Below the pieces are notes generated by a model. The model saw nothing but the letters and a program-made list of their open reading frames with translations. It was not told the origin of the DNA and did not search any database. Shown one piece after another: positions 41,588 to 51,743 of a stretch of 64,000 nucleotides of DNA; the stretch's first letter is position 1, and each line of letters starts with the position of its first letter. The translations under genes and the position numbers were made by a program. Source of the DNA: Methanobrevibacter wolinii SH (lineage in GTDB: Archaea; Methanobacteriota; Methanobacteria; Methanobacteriales; Methanobacteriaceae); assembly GCF_000621965.1 (NCBI RefSeq), contig NZ_KK211378.1, positions 1 through 64,000 of the forward strand, given 5' to 3'.

Positions 41588-43066
41588 ATGGTTAAAGAAT
41601 TATCTATTAGTGAATTATCAAATATCATTAATGGAAAAATCGTAGGGGCTAATGATTATTTTAAAGGAGTAAATTTTTCAGGTAAATTTGACTTTTTAGC
41701 TCATGCTAAAAAAGGAGATATTGTTATTCGTCATAAAGTCAATGGAAAAGGAATTGAAATAGCTGCAAACAATGAAGCTGCATCTTTTATTACTCAAAAT
41801 CCAACTGATGATGCATTAGAAACAGCAAAGAAACTTAATTTTCCTTTAATTGTTGTAGATAAAATTGAACTTGCAAATGCATTTGCTATTAAATGGGTCT
41901 TTGATAATTTTGATAAAAACTCTAGGAGAGTAGCAATTACTGGTACTAATGGTAAATCAACTACTTCTGACATGGTTTATCATATTCTTAAATCTTCTGG
42001 AGCTCATGTATTAACTAATACTGATGCAAGATCAGAATTTAATACTTTAATTGATCCAATGGTTTCTAAGATGATTTATGAAGAAGTTGAAAAAAATGGT
42101 CCTTTAGATTATGCTGTTATTGAAGTTTCAGAAGTTCAAGGTTGGTTAAATGATATTATGGAAAATCATGCATATTTAATGACAAGTGCAATTAATCCAG
42201 ATGTAGGAATTATTACAAATGTTACTATGGATCATATTGGTCTTGTAAATTCTATTGAAGATGTTTTAAGAGAAACTTCTGGTTTAGCTCATGCATTAAA
42301 AAAAGGTACTCTTATTCTAAATAAAGATGATGCATTAGTTAGTAAAATAGAAGCTAATGAAGGTGTAAATAAAGTTTTCTTTTCAATGAATAAGGATAAT
42401 GCTAAACATAATGTTGTATTTGATACAGAACGTGAACTTGTTCTTGTTGATAATACTGAAATATTAACTATTGATGAATTACCATTTAATACAAATCATT
42501 TTATTCAAGATACTCTTGCTGCAATTGCTGCAACTTTATCTTTAAATATACCTCTTAGTGATGTAATTAATGGTGTAAAAACATATAAATCATTAAAAAG
42601 AAGATTTGTTAAATTATATGAAAATCCTTTAATTTATGATGATTTTGCTCATAACCCTGATGGAATAAAATCTACTGTTTATTCTGGTTATAAATTACTT
42701 CCTGATAATGGTCATCTATGGATTGTAAATGCAATTAGAGGTTCTCGTGGTGAAACTTTAAATAGATTAAATGCTGATGCATTAGCAAAAGTTATTTCTA
42801 AAATTCATTCTGAAGATTCAAGAAAAATTAATCTTGTATTATCCTCAAGTATTGATGTTGTAGATCATTTAAACACTGTAACTGAATCTGAAAGAAAAGT
42901 CTTCTTTGATATGCTTGATAAGGATAATATTGAATATACTCATTATGATAATCTTTATGATGCTTTAGATTATGTTATTAAATCTACTAGTAAAGATGAT
43001 TTAATATTACTTTTAGGTGCTCAGGGAATGGATCCTGCTGAAGATTTACTTAAAAGTATTTTATAG
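41588..43066 (+). CDS. Mur ligase family, pseudomurein peptide ligase (pMurE-like)
   Basis: 492 residues, ATG after ATAGGAGTACAA. N-terminal domain ~1-110, then the central ATPase domain with P-loop VAITGTNGKSTTSD (~residue 118), a Glu/His pair in AVIEVSEVQGW and NVTMDHIGLV, and a C-terminal domain with IYDDFAHNPDGIKST (the DxAHNP motif). Mur ligases add amino acids to a nucleotide-linked chain using ATP; the archaeal homologues build the pseudomurein peptide. Next to the MraY-like gene, it fits that pathway. Which amino acid it adds is not visible. Confidence 0.87.
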   Translation: MVKELSISELSNIINGKIVGANDYFKGVNFSGKFDFLAHAKKGDIVIRHKVNGKGIEIAANNEAASFITQNPTDDALETAKKLNFPLIVVDKIELANAFAIKWVFDNFDKNSRRVAITGTNGKSTTSDMVYHILKSSGAHVLTNTDARSEFNTLIDPMVSKMIYEEVEKNGPLDYAVIEVSEVQGWLNDIMENHAYLMTSAINPDVGIITNVTMDHIGLVNSIEDVLRETSGLAHALKKGTLILNKDDALVSKIEANEGVNKVFFSMNKDNAKHNVVFDTERELVLVDNTEILTIDELPFNTNHFIQDTLAAIAATLSLNIPLSDVINGVKTYKSLKRRFVKLYENPLIYDDFAHNPDGIKSTVYSGYKLLPDNGHLWIVNAIRGSRGETLNRLNADALAKVISKIHSEDSRKINLVLSSSIDVVDHLNTVTESERKVFFDMLDKDNIEYTHYDNLYDALDYVIKSTSKDDLILLLGAQGMDPAEDLLKSIL

Positions 43067-43619
43067 GTTTATTTATTTCATTAAGAAAGTTCTTTAATAA
43101 ATTAAAATAATTTAAGATTGATTTTTTTAGTTTTTCTTTTTTTATTTTAATTTTTAGTTGATTTTTTTTATACGTTATATTTTTTTAGTTTTTCTTTTTT
43201 TATTTTAATTTTTAGTTGATTTTTTTTTATACTTTATATTTTTTTAGTTTTTCTTTTTTTATTTTAAAATTTTATTATATTTTTAGTAAATTTTTATACA
43301 ATCTTTAATCTATTTTTATTTTCTTGTAGTTTTATGTAAAATATCCATTTTTAAAATATAGTTAATATTATAAATAATAATTAACTAATTTATATTTATA
43401 TTGTAAATAATAGATGTTTACATTATACTAATTTAAGATAATTTTTAATTGTCTATTTTGGTTTTTATTTATTTATGATATTTTTAAACAAAATTAAATA
43501 GGATTTAATTCTTATTTATAATATAAATTATCCTAAAATATTATTTTTAGTTAATTTATTAATAATTGATGTAATAATTATCTTGTGTAATTGTTACATT
43601 TAATAGTGAAGTGAAATTC
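43067..43619. other. Gene-free region after the Mur ligase
   Basis: Contains the T-rich tandem repeat and AT-rich sequence with possible promoters for the next operon. No gene seen. Confidence 0.5.
43121..43268. repeat. Tandem repeat, ~58-59 bp period
   Basis: TTTTTTTAGTTTTTCTTTTT-led units start at about 43122, 43180 and 43239 and share TTAGTTGATTTTTTTT. T-rich on the coding strand directly after the Mur ligase gene, so it may serve as an archaeal poly-T terminator. Confidence 0.65.
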
Positions 43620-44078
43620 ATGCTTATAAAAGTGAGAAGAGATACTTTAATGATATTATTATTAGCATTTCTACTTATTCTCTCTGGAAGGGTATTAACT
43701 TATGTAGCATATGCTTCAACTATACAACAAGAACAAGGTATTCCTATTACTGGAGTCCAAATTAAAGGGAATGATGTAATTCCTTTAGAAACAATTAAAG
43801 ATAATGTTGGAAGTTCTGGTTTAAGGGAAGGAAGTTATATTGATGGAAATATGTTACATACTAGTAAAAGAACATTACCTCTTTCAGAGGCCGTGGCCGA
43901 TGCTAAGACGTATGCTAAAAGTTCTACTATTCCCGGTACAACAGCACAACCTATTACTGCAGTTGATATCAAAATAGATAATCAAACTGGTATTGTTACT
44001 GTTACTGTAGTAGAAGACTTCTCTAGAGTAAACTTAGGCTCTTCTAATACAACAAGCTCTAATAGTTCAAGTAAATAG
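43620..44078 (+). CDS. Membrane-anchored secreted protein (152 aa)
   Basis: ATG 43620 is preferred to the GTG at 43611 because GAAGTGA stands just upstream. A basic N-terminus and one helix (TLMILLLAFLLILSGRVLTYV) anchor it, followed by an extracellular domain with strand-like segments (ITGVQIKGNDVIPLETIKDN; ITAVDIKIDNQTGIVTVTVV) and a Ser/Asn-rich tail. No known family. The next gene starts 10 bases on and is also secreted, so the two probably work together at the cell surface near the wall-synthesis genes. A role in pseudomurein assembly is inferred from context only. Confidence 0.65.
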   Translation: MLIKVRRDTLMILLLAFLLILSGRVLTYVAYASTIQQEQGIPITGVQIKGNDVIPLETIKDNVGSSGLREGSYIDGNMLHTSKRTLPLSEAVADAKTYAKSSTIPGTTAQPITAVDIKIDNQTGIVTVTVVEDFSRVNLGSSNTTSSNSSSK

Positions 44079-44088
44079 GTGGGATAAA

Positions 44089-45354
44089 GTGAAAAGGTCA
44101 AGAGTTATATTTATATTGTTATGTCTTGCTATTGCTTTAGTTTCTGCTAGTGCCGTATCTGCTACTTGTAACTGTATTATTATTAGTGATCCTTCTGGTA
44201 ATGATCCTAATGGTGCAGCTGCAGGAAGTTTATCTTTTGAAGAAAACATGTTTCAGTCTACCTTTGTAATGTCAACTAAAAACCAATATGCTGTACTTTC
44301 TGGTGGTGAAAGTGAAGATGATAGTTTAAGGTTGAAAATGGTATGTGAATCATTAGCAAACATTGAAAGTGGAGGTAGTGCATCTTCAGCTGCATCTGTT
44401 GCTAGTTCTTATTCTGGAATGAGGGCAATTGTTGGTGGTCCAAAAGTTGGTATGGCTGTAGGTGGTTCTTTTGATGCTTATGTTATCGTAGAACAAGATA
44501 ATGGATTTTATACTGTAACTCCATATTCTAGTGGTTTAGCTTATATTCCTCCAGGTAAAAAAGGAGCTATTATCCACTTAAGGGATAGTCCAGGTGCTGC
44601 AGGAGGAGCAGCTGCAAATAGGAAAGCAATTGCAACAGAGATTGCTAAAGAATTAAGAGATGGATATTCTGCAACTCATATTATGGGTTCTGTTTTCAAA
44701 ATGGTATCTACTGAAACTGGTGAAGTTTATGGAGGAGGTGCAGATAATCTATTCTGTGGTATTACTACAGGAGATATGTTTACACCGGCTGAATTAAATG
44801 AAAAAGGTTATGATATGAGTCAACCTTATTCTAAAGTTTGTGATAAATGTGGATGGTCTGTTGCTTATCCTAAAGCTGAAAGTTATCAAGTATGTCCATA
44901 TGATGGTGGTAAACTTAGAACAGAATATGCATATGATGCTTTAGAGCAAGCGATTACTGTTAGTGATTCTAATGCTAATGTTTATACTTATGGTTCTGAT
45001 GAACAAGGTTTATCTGAAACCACTAAGGAAGTTGTTCAATATGCTGTTCAAAAGAATGGATATAGTTCTACTAAGATTGCAGAAGCAATTAATAAAAACA
45101 TTAACAATGGAATTATTGTTGGTGTTGACCATGTTGAAGCTAAAGATATTAATGTTAATAAAAATGCTAAGTCTGTTGGTGTTTATTACACAGCATTACC
45201 TGATGGTAGAACATCACCAGCATGGGATTTACCTGTAAATACATTTTTACTTAATGTTCTTGGTGCTATTCAAACAGTAATTGGTATTGTTATAATAATA
45301 TTAGTAGTATTCAGAGGAAGACTTCTTAAATCTTTCCAATCTAGGAAAAAATAA
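44089..45354 (+). CDS. Secreted protein with zinc-ribbon-like insert and C-terminal membrane anchor (421 aa)
   Basis: GTG start with AGGTGGGAT upstream. The signal peptide FILLCLAIALVSASAVSA ends before TCNC. The body is Gly/Ala/Ser-rich (GGSASSAASVASSYSG; GAAGGAAANRKA). A four-cysteine motif (CDKCGWSVAYPK...CPYDGG plus a nearby Cys) near residue 245-275 looks like a zinc ribbon, odd outside the cell. A single helix (TVIGIVIIILVVF) and the basic end RKK place the C-terminus in the cytoplasm. I do not recognise the family. It follows a smaller secreted protein by 10 bases and precedes a DUF356 gene by 33. Confidence 0.7.
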   Translation: MKRSRVIFILLCLAIALVSASAVSATCNCIIISDPSGNDPNGAAAGSLSFEENMFQSTFVMSTKNQYAVLSGGESEDDSLRLKMVCESLANIESGGSASSAASVASSYSGMRAIVGGPKVGMAVGGSFDAYVIVEQDNGFYTVTPYSSGLAYIPPGKKGAIIHLRDSPGAAGGAAANRKAIATEIAKELRDGYSATHIMGSVFKMVSTETGEVYGGGADNLFCGITTGDMFTPAELNEKGYDMSQPYSKVCDKCGWSVAYPKAESYQVCPYDGGKLRTEYAYDALEQAITVSDSNANVYTYGSDEQGLSETTKEVVQYAVQKNGYSSTKIAEAINKNINNGIIVGVDHVEAKDINVNKNAKSVGVYYTALPDGRTSPAWDLPVNTFLLNVLGAIQTVIGIVIIILVVFRGRLLKSFQSRKK

Positions 45355-45387
45355 TTTTCTTTAATTTATTTTTTAAGAAGGGATTAT

Positions 45388-45789
45388 ATGGCTTTAATAT
45401 TAATAAGGGGCGAAAATAATTCAAAGATTCTAAATGCTATATCTGATGTTGAAAAACATGCTGAATTACATTTAACATCAAAACCAAAAGCTTTAGATTC
45501 AAAAAAAGCAGATGATATAGTTTCTAGTATTTTAAATGCTAAAATTAATAATACATCAAATGTAGCTACTATATTTTCTATTAAAGAAAATCCTACTGTA
45601 GCTATATCTAAAATTAGAGGTATTCATCCTCCAGCACATATTGTTGTTGTAAGTGATGAATATGATGTTTATGATGATCTTGTAAAGACTATGTATGAAG
45701 CAAAATATTTTGAAGGATATTATTCTGCTAAACCAAAAAACACTAAAACAATAGATTATAAGAAAGTAAAATCTAAACCATATGAATAG
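45388..45789 (+). CDS. DUF356 family protein
   Basis: 133 residues, cytoplasmic. The opening MALILIRGENNSKILNAISD and the segment GIHPPAHIVVVSDEYDVYDDL match what I recall of DUF356, a family confined to methanogens and close relatives. AAGAAGGGATTAT precedes the ATG. It is followed by MBF1 and PAN, an order also known from other Methanobacteriales. Function unknown. Confidence 0.7.
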   Translation: MALILIRGENNSKILNAISDVEKHAELHLTSKPKALDSKKADDIVSSILNAKINNTSNVATIFSIKENPTVAISKIRGIHPPAHIVVVSDEYDVYDDLVKTMYEAKYFEGYYSAKPKNTKTIDYKKVKSKPYE

Positions 45790-46162
45790 ATTTACTTTTT
45801 TATTCATTTTTTATATTTTATTTTTCTAGTTTTTTATGAGATTTTAGTTTTTTGTGTTATTTTTTTGGTTTTTTTTATGTTGCTTTTAGTTTTTTTTAAT
45901 TATTAATTGTTTTATTTTCTATATTTTTACTTATTTTTATCTTAGATAAGTTTTTATTTAGTTAAGAATTGTTTTTATATTTGGATTTTTTTTAGTAGTT
46001 TTATTTTTTTTAATTGAAATTATTTTTATTTTAAATCTAGATTTGATAAGAGATTATTATTTTTTTAATACTCTTTTTTATAGGGTTTTAATTTATTTTT
46101 TAATATTTAATTTTATATATTCTTTAGAAAAGTTTAAAAAAACTAAAATACAATTATTAAAT
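45790..46162. other. Gene-free T-rich region before MBF1
   Basis: T-rich terminator-like stretches after DUF356. In-frame extension of the MBF1 reading frame to 46043 is Phe/Leu/Tyr-rich and not considered coding. Confidence 0.5.
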
Positions 46163-46660
46163 ATGGATTGTGAAATGTGTGGGAAACCTATTAAAGGAAA
46201 CCCAATTAGAATAAAAATTGATGGTGCAGTAATGGACGTATGTAAAGACTGTTCTAAATTTGGAAAAGTTCAAAAGGTTCCTAGACGTTCTAAATTTGCA
46301 CAAAACAAAAAAGGAAAAAATTCTAGAAATAATACTCCAAAAAGAAATTATTCTAGAAATGATGAACCTACTGATGAATTAGTTGAAGATTACGGTTCCA
46401 TTATTAAGCATGCTCGTGAATCTCAAAAACTTTCAAGAAAAGAATTAGGTCAAAAAATTAATGAAAAAGTTTCAGTTATTACAAATGTAGAATCTGAAAA
46501 AATGGAGCCTGATTTAAAACTTGCTAAGAAATTTGAGAAAGAATTAAATATTAAACTTATTGAAAAAGCTGAAACTTTAGATTTAGAGTCATTTAAAAAC
46601 TTAGCTGAAGGTAGAAATAGTCTTGCTAATGTTGTTAAATTTAAAAAGCCTAAAAAATAA
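46163..46660 (+). CDS. mbf1: Multiprotein bridging factor 1 (MBF1) homologue
   Basis: 165 residues from ATG 46163; no ribosome site, so the mRNA is probably leaderless. It has an N-terminal zinc ribbon (MDCEMCGKPI ... VCKDCSKF), a basic Asn/Arg/Lys-rich linker (~40-75), and a C-terminal Cro-type helix-turn-helix (IIKHARESQKLSRKELGQKI, VSVITNVESEKMEPDLKLAKKFE). This is the archaeal MBF1 layout. It is a conserved transcription- or ribosome-associated factor. PAN follows 698 bases downstream. Confidence 0.9.
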   Translation: MDCEMCGKPIKGNPIRIKIDGAVMDVCKDCSKFGKVQKVPRRSKFAQNKKGKNSRNNTPKRNYSRNDEPTDELVEDYGSIIKHARESQKLSRKELGQKINEKVSVITNVESEKMEPDLKLAKKFEKELNIKLIEKAETLDLESFKNLAEGRNSLANVVKFKKPKK

Positions 46661-47358
46661 TTAATTTTTAAATTGATTATGTTTAAAGTTTCTTTTTTTA
46701 TTTTTTATTATTATTGAATTTATTTTTTATTTTTTTATTGTGTTTGTTTTTTTTATTTTTTATTTTGAGTTTATTTTTATTTTGTGTTTGTTTTTTTATT
46801 TTTTATTTTTGGTTTTTATTTTGAGTTTGTTTTTTAGTTTTTTTTATTTGGATTGTTTTTTGGTTTTTATTTTGGTTTTTATTTTTAATTTTACAATTTG
46901 TTTGTTTATATTAGAACAATCTTAATATTATTGTTTAAATTTTTGTTTTATATAATTTAATGATTTAATTTTAATATTTTTTAGAAATAAGGTTTTTTAA
47001 TTATTTTTATTGTCTAATATGTTTATATTTTCTTTAATTCTATTTTATAAAATTAAATAATAAGAATAATTCATAAAATTTATATATTACATAAACAAAT
47101 ACTAATATGATATATAAGGACATAAATTTTAAGTGAATAATGGTATAATTATTGTAGTATAATATTATAAATTCTTAAAATTTATTAATAAAAATGTTTT
47201 AACTTATTAATAAATATTGAAGTTTTAATATCTATTAATTAACATTTTTATGATAATTTAAATATTAAAATAATTGTTTATTTTTTATTTAAAACACTTA
47301 AGTTTATTTTATTATATTCTTTAATGGAAATTATATACTTACATGGAGCGTTTTATTA
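46661..47358. other. 700-bp T-rich then A-rich spacer
   Basis: 46690-46880 is a degenerate T-rich repeat (TTTTTATTTTGTGTTTGTTT and variants). The rest is AT-rich. A 61-codon Phe/Leu frame over the repeat is not a gene. The promoter of PAN must lie in the last ~100 bases. GGAGCG sits close before the ATG. Confidence 0.5.
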
Positions 47359-48603
47359 ATGGCTGATTATAATGAAGATTCTTCAAAAGAATTACTTGGT
47401 AAAATTGAAGAATTGAAAGATGAAGTTAATTTGCTTAAAGAAGAAAACACTAAAACTAAACGCAATTTAATGTGGAAAGTTAGAAAATTAGAAAAAGATA
47501 AAGTTCTAACAGAAAATGAAAAAATTAGATTAGAAAGAGAAGTAAAATCATTAAGGGGTGAAGTTGAAAGATTTAGATCACCTCCACTTGTCCTTGCAAC
47601 TATTAATGAAGTTATTGATGATTCAAGAATTACTGTTAAAAGTAGTACAGGTCCAAGTTTCTTAATTAATTATTCTAAATTTATAGATCCAAAATTATTA
47701 CAACCAGGTGCAAGAGTTGCTTTAAATCAACAAACATTTGGTGTAGTTGAAGTATTACCTTCTGAAAAAGATCCAAGTGTAGCAGGTATGGAAGTTGAAG
47801 TAAAACCTGATGTTACCTATGATCAAATTGGTGGTTTAGAAGATCAAATTATTGAAGTTAAAGAAACTGTTGAATTACCTTTAACCAAACCAGAATTATT
47901 TGAAAAAATTGGTATTGACCCACCTAAAGGTATTCTTTTATATGGACCACCAGGAACTGGTAAAACATTACTTGCAAAAGCAGTAGCTAATGAAACAAAT
48001 GCAACATTTATTAAAATTGTTGCAAGTGAATTCGTTAAAAAATATATTGGTGAAGGAGCAAGATTAGTAAGAGAAGTATTTGAACTTGCTAAAGAAAAAG
48101 CACCTTCTATTATATTTATCGATGAAATAGATGCTGTAGCAGCTAAAAGACTTAAAAGTTCTACTAGTGGTGATAGAGAAGTTCAAAGGACTTTAATGCA
48201 ATTACTTGCAGAACTTGATGGATTTGAAGCTCGTGGTGATATTGGTATTATTGGTGCAACTAATAGACCAGATATTCTAGATCCTGCTTTATTAAGACCT
48301 GGAAGATTTGATAGGTTTATAGAAGTACCTGAACCTAATGAAGAAGGAAGAAAACAAATCCTTAAAATACACACTTCTAAAATGGCTTTAGCTGAAGAAG
48401 CAGATTTAGATTTACTTGCTACTTTAACTGATGGTTGTTCTGGTGCAGATTTAAAAGCAATATGTACAGAAGCAGGTATGTTTGCTATTAGAGCAGACCA
48501 TGATAAAGTCTATGTATCTGACTTTATGGATGCTGTAGATAAAATCATGGGTGTAAATCATGAGGATGACATATCTAAAGAAGTTGGAGTAATGTTTGGT
48601 TAG
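47359..48603 (+). CDS. pan: Proteasome-activating nucleotidase PAN
   Basis: 414 residues, family length. An N-terminal coiled coil (~10-75) is followed by the OB domain ([20 protein letters not shown]) and the AAA+ domain with Walker A GPPGTGKT, Walker [11 protein letters not shown], the pore loop (KYIGEG), sensor GATNRPD and the Arg-finger region [11 protein letters not shown] forms a hexamer that unfolds proteins for the 20S proteasome. The C-terminal docking motif, normally hydrophobic-Tyr-any, reads M-F-G here. A C/D box sRNA gene follows 167 bases downstream on the same strand. Confidence 0.95.
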   Translation: MADYNEDSSKELLGKIEELKDEVNLLKEENTKTKRNLMWKVRKLEKDKVLTENEKIRLEREVKSLRGEVERFRSPPLVLATINEVIDDSRITVKSSTGPSFLINYSKFIDPKLLQPGARVALNQQTFGVVEVLPSEKDPSVAGMEVEVKPDVTYDQIGGLEDQIIEVKETVELPLTKPELFEKIGIDPPKGILLYGPPGTGKTLLAKAVANETNATFIKIVASEFVKKYIGEGARLVREVFELAKEKAPSIIFIDEIDAVAAKRLKSSTSGDREVQRTLMQLLAELDGFEARGDIGIIGATNRPDILDPALLRPGRFDRFIEVPEPNEEGRKQILKIHTSKMALAEEADLDLLATLTDGCSGADLKAICTEAGMFAIRADHDKVYVSDFMDAVDKIMGVNHEDDISKEVGVMFG

Positions 48604-48767
48604 ATATAATACTCTAATCTTATATTAATCGATATTGATTATTAATTTAATTCAATATCTTTTAATTTTATATTTAAAATATTAATTTTTAAGTTTTTAT
48701 TAGTTAAAGCTTTAAGCTAATTAAAAATAAATTATTTTATTAGTAATTTTATTTATTTTTTTAATTT

Positions 48768-48829
<62 letters not shown>

Positions 48830-48837
48830 TTTTTTTT
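48830..48837 (+). terminator. T-run terminator of the C/D box sRNA
   Basis: Eight consecutive T's directly follow the terminal stem, typical of archaeal intrinsic termination. Confidence 0.6.
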
Positions 48838-49092
48838 AATCTACTTTTTTTAATTTAATATTTTTAGTATTTATTGTAAATTTTTATTTTTTAATTTTAT
48901 CTATAATTTATTTAATTTTAAGATTGAATTTAAAAATTTTTTTTAAGTGACTTTATATTTTATTTAATTTTAAGATTAATTTTTAAAAAATTCTTTTCAA
49001 ATGACTTAAATTTATTAAATCTTTTAATCTTTAATAATTAATTTACATATTAAGAAAAAATTATTTAAACTAAATAAACAAATAACTATACA

Positions 49093-50505
49093 ATGATATT
49101 TGATGATGATGAAAATTTAGCTAATGAAGAAGTTTTGTATGAAGGTAAACCTAGTTTTATATTTAGTTGTAAAAGTATAGTTTTAGGTATTCTTGCAATA
49201 TCTTTTATTTTAGGTAGTTCACTTACTATCTTAAGTTCTGTATCTGAAATACAATCATATTCTATTGGCTTTATTCAACAACCAATTGATCAATTTATAG
49301 CATTAGCTATTTATGGTATTGTATTTATAATTCTTATTTGGATTATAATTAAATTATTAAAATGGTATTCTATTAATTATATTATTACAAATAAAAGAAT
49401 TATCTCTAAAACAGGTATCATAAGACAAAATAAATCATATATGTCATTTCACAATATTCAAGATATCCATGTATCTCAATCTATAATTCAAAAATTGTTT
49501 GGTGTAGGTACAATAGAGATAATGAGTGCATATGATAATGGTGATGTAAATCTTAAATATATTCATTATCCTAAAGATGTTGAAGAAATCATTTTTAATG
49601 GAATGAATAATGCACCTTCTTTTAGTCCTGAAACTCAAAGATTTGGACCTGAAGAAAGATATTATAATGATTCTAGATATAATCAAAAATATGGACCTAC
49701 TGTATATGATTATGATGATTCTAGATATGGTGAATCTTATAATCCGAATTATAATAGGGGTACTGTTTATAATGAATCTAGACCTAATATTAAAGACTCA
49801 TATATTAAGGAGAATTATCCAGAATATGAAGATGATTCATTTTATGGTTTAAGTAATGAACCATTAAATACTCCTCGAGATAATGAAATTTACTATAATG
49901 ATTATCAAGATCCTGATGAGTTTGATGAAACTATTAATCAAGCTGTTAGAAACATTGATGGAAATATTAAATTTAAAGATGATAATATAGTAAATAATCA
50001 TAGAAAAAATTCTGGAATTAATTATCAAGGACGTAGAATAAATAAACATGGATATGATAATGATTATTCTAGAGATAATTATAATTCTCAAAGATATTCT
50101 CAAGAATACCAAGAAAATCAATATCCTTCTTCTCAAATGAATTCAAGATATTCTAGAGAAGAAAATATTAATCCAAGATATTATGAAAATCCTAATCCAA
50201 AGTATTCTAGAAATGAAAATAATAATTATGATGATTCTAGAGGTACAAACTTTAATCCAGGGTATTCTAGAGATGAAGATTCTAATGTAAGATATCATGG
50301 ATATAATCAATCTAATCCTAGATATCATGGATATGATAATAATGATTTTTATCAAGAAAAACATATAAGTGAAGAATATAATCATAATTCAAATAAAAAT
50401 AGAAACTATGATGAAGATATTAATAAGAATCATCATGAAGAAGATAAACCTAATAAAACTAGGGATAGTGTCTTAGCAAAACACGATCGTAAATTTAAAT
50501 TTTAA
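49093..50505 (+). CDS. Membrane-flanked PH-domain (bPH2) protein with long repetitive tail
   Basis: 470 residues. Two membrane helices (SIVLGILAISFILGSSLTIL and FIALAIYGIVFIILIWIII) lead into a bacterial-type PH domain (YIITNKRIISKTGIIRQNKS, MSFHNIQDIHVSQSIIQKLF, GTIEIMSAYDNG), ending near residue 175. The other ~290 residues are a hydrophilic Asn/Tyr/Asp/Arg-rich tail with repeated words such as YSRDE/YSREENINPRYY, NPKYSRNENN and RYHGY. It looks disordered and cytoplasmic, and is far longer than in YdbT-like proteins. No ribosome site at ATG 49093. Function unknown; the next gene, a geranylgeranyl reductase, is a lipid enzyme. Confidence 0.78.
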   Translation: MIFDDDENLANEEVLYEGKPSFIFSCKSIVLGILAISFILGSSLTILSSVSEIQSYSIGFIQQPIDQFIALAIYGIVFIILIWIIIKLLKWYSINYIITNKRIISKTGIIRQNKSYMSFHNIQDIHVSQSIIQKLFGVGTIEIMSAYDNGDVNLKYIHYPKDVEEIIFNGMNNAPSFSPETQRFGPEERYYNDSRYNQKYGPTVYDYDDSRYGESYNPNYNRGTVYNESRPNIKDSYIKENYPEYEDDSFYGLSNEPLNTPRDNEIYYNDYQDPDEFDETINQAVRNIDGNIKFKDDNIVNNHRKNSGINYQGRRINKHGYDNDYSRDNYNSQRYSQEYQENQYPSSQMNSRYSREENINPRYYENPNPKYSRNENNNYDDSRGTNFNPGYSRDEDSNVRYHGYNQSNPRYHGYDNNDFYQEKHISEEYNHNSNKNRNYDEDINKNHHEEDKPNKTRDSVLAKHDRKFKF

Positions 50506-50555
50506 TTTTTTCTATTTTTTAATATTTTTTTATAAAATATAAAAAGGGTAAAATA

Positions 50556-51743
50556 ATGACTTTTGATTTTGATGTAGCAATTATTGGTGGAGGTCCTGTT
50601 GGTTCAACTTTAGCTTATAATTTAGTAAAAGAAAATGTATCTGTATGTATTGTTGAAAAAAAGAGAATTATAGGTTATCCTTTACAATGTGCAGGTATTT
50701 TAAGTAGGGATATTTTAGATATTAATGATTTACCTTCAGATTTAATATTAAATAAAGTTAAAGGTTCTTATCTCCATTCTCCAAATAAGCTATTAAAAGT
50801 TGAAAAAGAAGATTCTGTTGCATTTATTATTGATAGAGTTGGATATGACCAATTTTTAGCTAAACGTGCTAAAGATAATGGAGTTAAATTCTTTATTCAA
50901 CATAAAGTTAAGGATATTGATATTGATAAAGGATTAATAAAAACTAATAATGGAACCATCACTTCTAAAATTATTGTAGGTGCAGATGGTTGTAATTCTT
51001 TAGTTTCTAAAAAATTAAAAAATGAATCTAAATGTTATAATGCAGATCAATATTTAGTTAGAATAAATCAAAAGTTTAATCCTGATTATGTTGATGTTTT
51101 TATAAATGAAGATGTTTTACCTGGATTTTTATGGTTTATTCCTGTTTCTGATAATCTTTATAGAATTGGTTTGTTTTCTAATGATGATTATAAAGTTCAA
51201 AATAGTATTATAGAAGATTTTCTAGAATCTAAGGGAGCTTTTAAAAATTCTAATTTAAATATTTCCCAATATGAGATTTTAGAAAAATATCATGGTTATA
51301 TTCCAATTTATGATAAGAATAAAACTATTGTAAATAAAAGAGTAATATTAATTGGTGATGCAGCAAGCCAAGTTAAACCTACTACTGGTGGAGGCTTAAT
51401 ATTATCTTTTAATACAGTTAATATTTTATCTAAAATTATTGTTGAATCATTAATTAAAGATGATTTAGCTATTTTAAATAGATATATTGATAGTTTTAAT
51501 GATTCTTTTGGTGATGAATTAAAAAATGAAATGAAAGTACATAAAACTTTAAATTCATTATCTAATAATGATTTAGATTATTTATTTGATAAAGTTAAAT
51601 TAAATAATGGTGAGGAATTTATTTCAAAATATGGTGATATGGATAAACAGATTATACTTATTAAAGAATTTTTAAAAACAGGATTATTATTTAAAATACT
51701 TCCAACTTTACTTAAAACTAAGATTTCAAATATTTGGAATTAA
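50556..51743 (+). CDS. Geranylgeranyl reductase family (archaeal lipid saturase)
   Basis: 395 residues. AAAAAGGGTAAAATA precedes the ATG. FAD-binding Rossmann start DVAIIGGGPVGSTLAYNL, the VEKK charge, and YPLQCAGILS, the motif of archaeal geranylgeranyl reductases; a second FAD motif VILIGDAASQVKPTTGGG lies near residue 270. These flavoproteins reduce the isoprenoid chains of archaeal ether lipids. A membrane-associated function fits the PH-domain neighbour. Related reductases act on other isoprenoids, so the precise substrate is open. Confidence 0.85.
   Translation: MTFDFDVAIIGGGPVGSTLAYNLVKENVSVCIVEKKRIIGYPLQCAGILSRDILDINDLPSDLILNKVKGSYLHSPNKLLKVEKEDSVAFIIDRVGYDQFLAKRAKDNGVKFFIQHKVKDIDIDKGLIKTNNGTITSKIIVGADGCNSLVSKKLKNESKCYNADQYLVRINQKFNPDYVDVFINEDVLPGFLWFIPVSDNLYRIGLFSNDDYKVQNSIIEDFLESKGAFKNSNLNISQYEILEKYHGYIPIYDKNKTIVNKRVILIGDAASQVKPTTGGGLILSFNTVNILSKIIVESLIKDDLAILNRYIDSFNDSFGDELKNEMKVHKTLNSLSNNDLDYLFDKVKLNNGEEFISKYGDMDKQIILIKEFLKTGLLFKILPTLLKTKISNIWN

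Noticed and set aside
46043-46162. N-terminal extension of MBF1 with a hydrophobic segment
   Set aside because: MBF1 proteins begin at the zinc ribbon; the extension is T-rich spacer read in frame.
46740-46925. 61-codon Phe/Leu-rich frame upstream of PAN
   Set aside because: Lies wholly in a T-rich simple repeat.
49444-50385. Reverse-strand Ile/Ser-rich frames within the PH-domain gene tail
   Set aside because: Products of the repetitive Asn/Tyr/Arg codons read backwards.
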